Source: an uncultured Chlamydiae bacterium
GTDB lineage: Bacteria > Chlamydiota > Chlamydiia > Chlamydiales > Rhabdochlamydiaceae
Assembly (NCBI GenBank): GCA_903867585.1
Contig: CAIPRZ010000121.1
Span: 1-9,870 of the forward strand
Direction of reading: 5' to 3'
Length of the DNA: 9,870 bases
Shown: positions 7,556 to 9,870 of the stretch, in pieces
Numbering within the stretch: the stretch's first letter is position 1
Layout of the letters: each line of letters opens with the position of its first letter
The notes under the pieces: generated by a model
What the model saw: the letters and a program-made list of their open reading frames with translations, nothing else
The model's database searches: none
Told to the model about the DNA's origin: nothing
Made by a program: the position numbers and the translations under genes

Positions 7556-8796
7556 AAGGATGCTAAAAGACCTAGGGGTGAATTTTCTGTTGGAGTGCAG
7601 GTCACTAAATCGTTAGATTTAAGACCCTGTGATTTAATATAAACGGGTAAAAAATTGTCTGAGTGGCCGAAAAAGGCCTCTAGTTTTTCATCATAGGTTT
7701 CAATTAAAACTTCTAAAGGCTTTCCTACATAGTTTTGTCTTAATAAAAAAGCGTCGTGTTCAGCCTGTCTAAGCACCTGTTGTTTTCGGGTATTCATCAC
7801 TTGAGGATCCACACGATGAGGATAGGAAAACGCGCGCGTCCTTTCTCTTGGGCTATAAGGGAACATATGGACTTTAGCAAATTGGATTTGTTTCATAATA
7901 GCTAAAGTTTCTTGAAAATCCTCTTCTGTCTCCCCAGGAAATCCTACGATCACATCGGTTGTAAAACAAAAATCAGGATGGGCCTCAAGGAGTTTCTCAC
8001 AGCTTTTTAAAAATTCTTGCCGGGTATATTTTCTATTCATTTTTTTCAAAATGGCATTAGATCCCGATTGAAGAACAATATGCATACTTTTAGCCGTCGT
8101 TTTTCCCTCAATAAGAGCCTGTATTAAGTTTTCATCCACCTCATCAGGATCAATAGAAGACACTCTTAACCGTTTTAAACCCTCAAGTCTATCGCACGCT
8201 CTAATAAGATCAGCGAGTCTACAAGAGCCATCTCCCCCATCAAAATCACCAATATTGATCCCAGTTAAGACAATTTCTTTATAACCGTTAGCAATTAACC
8301 CTTTTATTTCAGAAACAATCTCATCAAGAGTTCTTGATCGAGATCGTCCCCTTACATAAGGGATGATGCAATAGCTGCAAAAAGAATTACAGCCATCTTG
8401 AACTTTGACAAAAGCTCTTGTATGACCTTCAAAATGATCAATCTTAAATTCAGGAAGCTTTTCATCGGGATGGATGATTTGTAATAGATTTTCTTTTTGA
8501 GAATTAAAAACAACATCCGAGACGCCAGGTAACTGTAACAGCTCTTTCTCCCCTTTTTCAGCAAGACACCCAGTGACGACAATTTTAGCGCCGGGATGTT
8601 TTTTATGAAGTTGTCTGATCTGATGTTTAGAGGAACTATCTGCAGATTCTGTAACAGTGCAGGTATTCACAATACAAAGATCGGCCTCTTCTTCGACCCT
8701 TTGGTAGCCAAGGGCTTGAAGTTGCTGAATAAAAGCGGCGGTTTCATATTGATTAGTCCGGCAACCTAAGGTTGCTACGGCAAATTTTTTAGTCAT
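7552..8796 (-). CDS. mtaB: tRNA t6A37 methylthiotransferase MtaB
   Basis: MtaB is a radical-SAM enzyme that converts t6A37 to ms2t6A in tRNAs reading codons starting with A. The 414-residue protein has an N-terminal UPF0004 domain with C12 (TLGCRTNQYE), C46 (NTCTVTE) and C77 (TGCLAE). The radical-SAM triad is C136, C140 and C143 in GCNSFCSYC, followed by IPYVRGRSRSR. A C-terminal TRAM-like region follows (about 350-405). TLGCRTNQYET, NTCTVT and the RVSSIDP block point to the MtaB (YqeV) branch rather than MiaB or RimO. I chose the ATG at 8794-8796: the protein then begins MTKKFAVATLGC as family members do. An upstream TTG at 8815-8817 would add seven residues but would lie only about six bases from the predicted transcription start. 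No clear Shine-Dalgarno precedes either start. It is the first gene of the four-gene operon. Confidence 0.93.
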   Translation of the reverse strand: MTKKFAVATLGCRTNQYETAAFIQQLQALGYQRVEEEADLCIVNTCTVTESADSSSKHQIRQLHKKHPGAKIVVTGCLAEKGEKELLQLPGVSDVVFNSQKENLLQIIHPDEKLPEFKIDHFEGHTRAFVKVQDGCNSFCSYCIIPYVRGRSRSRTLDEIVSEIKGLIANGYKEIVLTGINIGDFDGGDGSCRLADLIRACDRLEGLKRLRVSSIDPDEVDENLIQALIEGKTTAKSMHIVLQSGSNAILKKMNRKYTRQEFLKSCEKLLEAHPDFCFTTDVIVGFPGETEEDFQETLAIMKQIQFAKVHMFPYSPRERTRAFSYPHRVDPQVMNTRKQQVLRQAEHDAFLLRQNYVGKPLEVLIETYDEKLEAFFGHSDNFLPVYIKSQGLKSNDLVTCTPTENSPLGLLASL

Positions 8797-8829
8797 AAAA
8801 AGGGAAGCACTTATCAAAAATTAGCCAAA

Positions 8830-8858
8830 ATTATGAGCCTTAACAGCTCAGTTGACAA
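8830..8858 (-). promoter_or_regulatory. Promoter for the mtaB-unknown-glgB-ligA operon
   Basis: On the minus strand TTGTCA (plus 8853-8858) is followed by a 17-base spacer and CATAAT (plus 8830-8835), each matching 5 of 6 consensus bases. Transcription would start near 8823, giving a short leader of about 26 bases to the chosen mtaB ATG. It is the only good promoter match I noticed for the four-gene operon. Confidence 0.55.
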
Positions 8859-8879
8859 GGCAAATTATTTATTTACGAT
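8852..8879 (+). promoter_or_regulatory. Possible divergent promoter overlapping the mtaB promoter
   Basis: On the plus strand a perfect TTGACA (8852-8857) is followed by a 16-base spacer and TACGAT (8874-8879), which keeps the most conserved first, second and last bases. If used, it would give the gene at 9080 a leader of about 190 bases. Its -35 overlaps the mtaB -35 on the other strand. Confidence 0.3.
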
Positions 8880-8884
8880 CTTGT
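8862..8884. repeat. Near-copy of the 957-978 promoter segment
   Basis: The segment reads AAATTATTTATT, then TACG, then ATCTTGT. The segment at 957-978 reads AAATTATTTATT, then ACC, then ATCTTGT. They differ by one inserted base and one substitution. The copy at 957-978 is the spacer and -10 edge of the rplM promoter. Confidence 0.5.
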
Positions 8885-9000
8885 TTGCTAGTTTTAAAAA
8901 TAATTCCTTCTTTATTCAGCCTTATTCCTTACAAAACACAAAATTTCAACTATTTATAAAAAGGAAACCCTATCAAAACCGTCTTAATTAAATAAATTAT

Positions 9001-9028
9001 TTGACTAAGAACTAAAGTTGTTTTAATT
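9001..9028 (+). promoter_or_regulatory. Candidate promoter for the orphan gene at 9080
   Basis: TTGACT (9001-9006) is followed by a 16-base spacer and TTAATT (9023-9028). The -35 matches 5 of 6; the -10 is poor and several registers are possible in this AT-rich stretch. Transcription would start near 9035, giving a leader of about 45 bases that contains AAGAG (9070-9074), five bases before the ATG. Confidence 0.35.
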
Positions 9029-9079
9029 CTAAAAAAAAGCTTTTAGTCATTTAAGAAACCCTTTTCATCAAGAGTACCT

Positions 9080-9870
9080 ATGGACATCAACCTGAAAGAC
9101 GATCAATTTAGTATAATTGGGAATCAGCTCAAAGTAGAACATCGTACTGATGAAGGGAAAGTAACAACAGGCACTACCGTTAAAAGTGATCTTTATATTA
9201 AGGAAAATCTGGGGCTATTTGAAAAAATAGGCAATTTTTTTTCATGGTTAGTTGGCGGAGATTTTTGGGATAAAAAGACAGTCACAACAGATAATGGACA
9301 ACACACAACTATGTGGGTCAAAACCAAGTCTATTCAGGACGTATTTGAAGGTATTAGAGGAGAATCACCTAAGATCTCTCCATCACAAAGACCTTTACCA
9401 GTGAATTCTGTAAGAACCCCTCGTTCAAGATTTGCAGCTCAAGCTAATTTTAATCCGGCGTCTGGAAATCAAAGTGTAAGAGCCGCCACCCCCCCTTCTA
9501 CTTTTAGCCTAACAAAACAAGATATTGAAGGGGCTCCTTCAGTTTCAGCCTTAAGGCAAATGGCTTGTCGATATTTAAACCTTCCCGCCGATGTCGATGC
9601 CCTAAAATTAGATAAAGCCTTCGAAAAGAAATTAGCCTCACTTAGCGGAAATGAACAGGAAATTAAGTTAGTACGCCTTCTAAAAGAAAAATACGAAAAT
9701 ACTCCTATTCCAGAACTAAAAGGTCTTTCTATTAGTTATATTAAAGAAATTTCGTATTCTAATATCAAGACTATAATAGTCTTATCAAATTTACTAGGCT
9801 TAGATCCACAATCTGACATTAAACTGTATTCAAGCGCTACAAATCAATTTGAAGGTAAATTAGCTAGAGA
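9080..9870 (+). CDS. Unrecognised protein, 5' part only; runs off the right edge
   Basis: The frame is open for 263 codons from the ATG at 9080-9082 to the end of the window, with AAGAG five bases upstream. I do not recognise the family. Residues 1-90 are polar and probably beta-rich, broken by an aromatic amphipathic stretch at about 47-63 (LFEKIGNFFSWLVGGDFW). Residues about 95-142 form a Pro, Ser, Arg, Ala and Asn-rich linker with SPSQRPLP and RAATPPST. From about 145 the chain looks helical and charged (KLDKAFEKKLASL, IKLVRLLKEKYE). There is no Sec signal peptide and no clear membrane span. It is transcribed away from the mtaB operon. In Chlamydiae such modular proteins are sometimes type III secretion substrates, but nothing here proves that. 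Confidence 0.85.
   Translation, partial: MDINLKDDQFSIIGNQLKVEHRTDEGKVTTGTTVKSDLYIKENLGLFEKIGNFFSWLVGGDFWDKKTVTTDNGQHTTMWVKTKSIQDVFEGIRGESPKISPSQRPLPVNSVRTPRSRFAAQANFNPASGNQSVRAATPPSTFSLTKQDIEGAPSVSALRQMACRYLNLPADVDALKLDKAFEKKLASLSGNEQEIKLVRLLKEKYENTPIPELKGLSISYIKEISYSNIKTIIVLSNLLGLDPQSDIKLYSSATNQFEGKLAR

Larger units (their letters stand above)
8797..9079. other. AT-rich divergent intergenic region between mtaB and the orphan gene
   Basis: These 283 bases hold a good minus-strand promoter for mtaB, a weaker plus-strand promoter sharing its -35, a near-copy of the rplM-miaB promoter segment (8862-8884), and a further plus-strand promoter candidate at 9001-9028. The rest is AT-rich with an A8 run at 9031-9038. 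No tRNA cloverleaf or strong terminator was seen. Confidence 0.6.

Noticed and set aside
8815..8817. TTG as start of mtaB, adding MISASLF
   Set aside because: It would lie only about six bases from the predicted transcription start, has no binding site, and family members begin close to the TLGC motif as with the ATG at 8794-8796.
8833..8991. A 52-codon plus-strand open frame starting MSLNSSVDKANYLF in the gap before the orphan gene
   Set aside because: It has no ribosome binding site, covers the promoter elements of both strands, and its F, N and K-rich composition is what AT-rich noncoding DNA gives by chance.
9002..9049. Inverted repeat TGACTAA / TTAGTCA before the orphan gene
   Set aside because: The arms are only 7 bp, AT-rich and 34 bases apart, so chance is likely; an operator role cannot be supported.
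1..9870. Mobile elements, CRISPR arrays, tRNA or rRNA genes
   Set aside because: No transposase or integrase motif, no regularly spaced repeats, and no cloverleaf or rRNA-like sequence was recognised on either strand.

Overview
The window is AT-rich bacterial chromosome carrying seven complete genes and one gene cut by the right edge. The best taxonomic guess is the phylum Chlamydiae, probably an amoeba-associated (Parachlamydiales-like) lineage. The S9 and L13 proteins follow chlamydial wording as I remember it, for example the S9 C-terminus FQFSKR and the segment RSGSGKIDVNGK. A stand-alone glycogen branching enzyme next to an unrecognised conserved-looking protein also fits. This assignment rests on recall of family sequences, not on a search.

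Left part (1-1029): rplM and rpsI form the classic L13-S9 operon on the minus strand. It is read from a strong sigma70/sigma66-type promoter at 953-981 (TTGACA, 17-base spacer, TTTAAT). miaB starts at 1030 on the plus strand, and its candidate promoter shares the same -35 octamer, so the two promoters are back to back and overlapping. miaB converges on ligA with an 8-base overlap of their 3' ends.

Centre (2360-8796): a minus-strand operon reads mtaB, an unknown 344-residue protein, glgB, ligA. mtaB/unknown and glgB/ligA overlap as ATGA, which suggests translational coupling; unknown/glgB are 43 bases apart. A promoter of TTGTCA, 17 bases, CATAAT lies at 8830-8858. The operon mixes tRNA modification, glycogen synthesis and DNA replication/repair. 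The start codon of glgB sits in a perfect 7-bp hairpin whose loop holds part of the only ribosome-binding-like sequence.

Two radical-SAM methylthiotransferases are present, MiaB and MtaB. They modify A37 of two different tRNA classes, so the window covers both main ms2 modifications beside the anticodon.

Right part (8797-9870): a 283-base AT-rich gap holds the mtaB promoter, a possible overlapping divergent promoter, and a 23-base near-copy of the rplM-miaB promoter region. It is followed by the 5' part of an unrecognised plus-strand gene (263 codons visible). That protein has no signal peptide and a Pro/Ser/Arg-rich linker; it is the best candidate for a lineage-specific, possibly secreted, protein. 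No tRNA, rRNA, mobile element or CRISPR array was seen.
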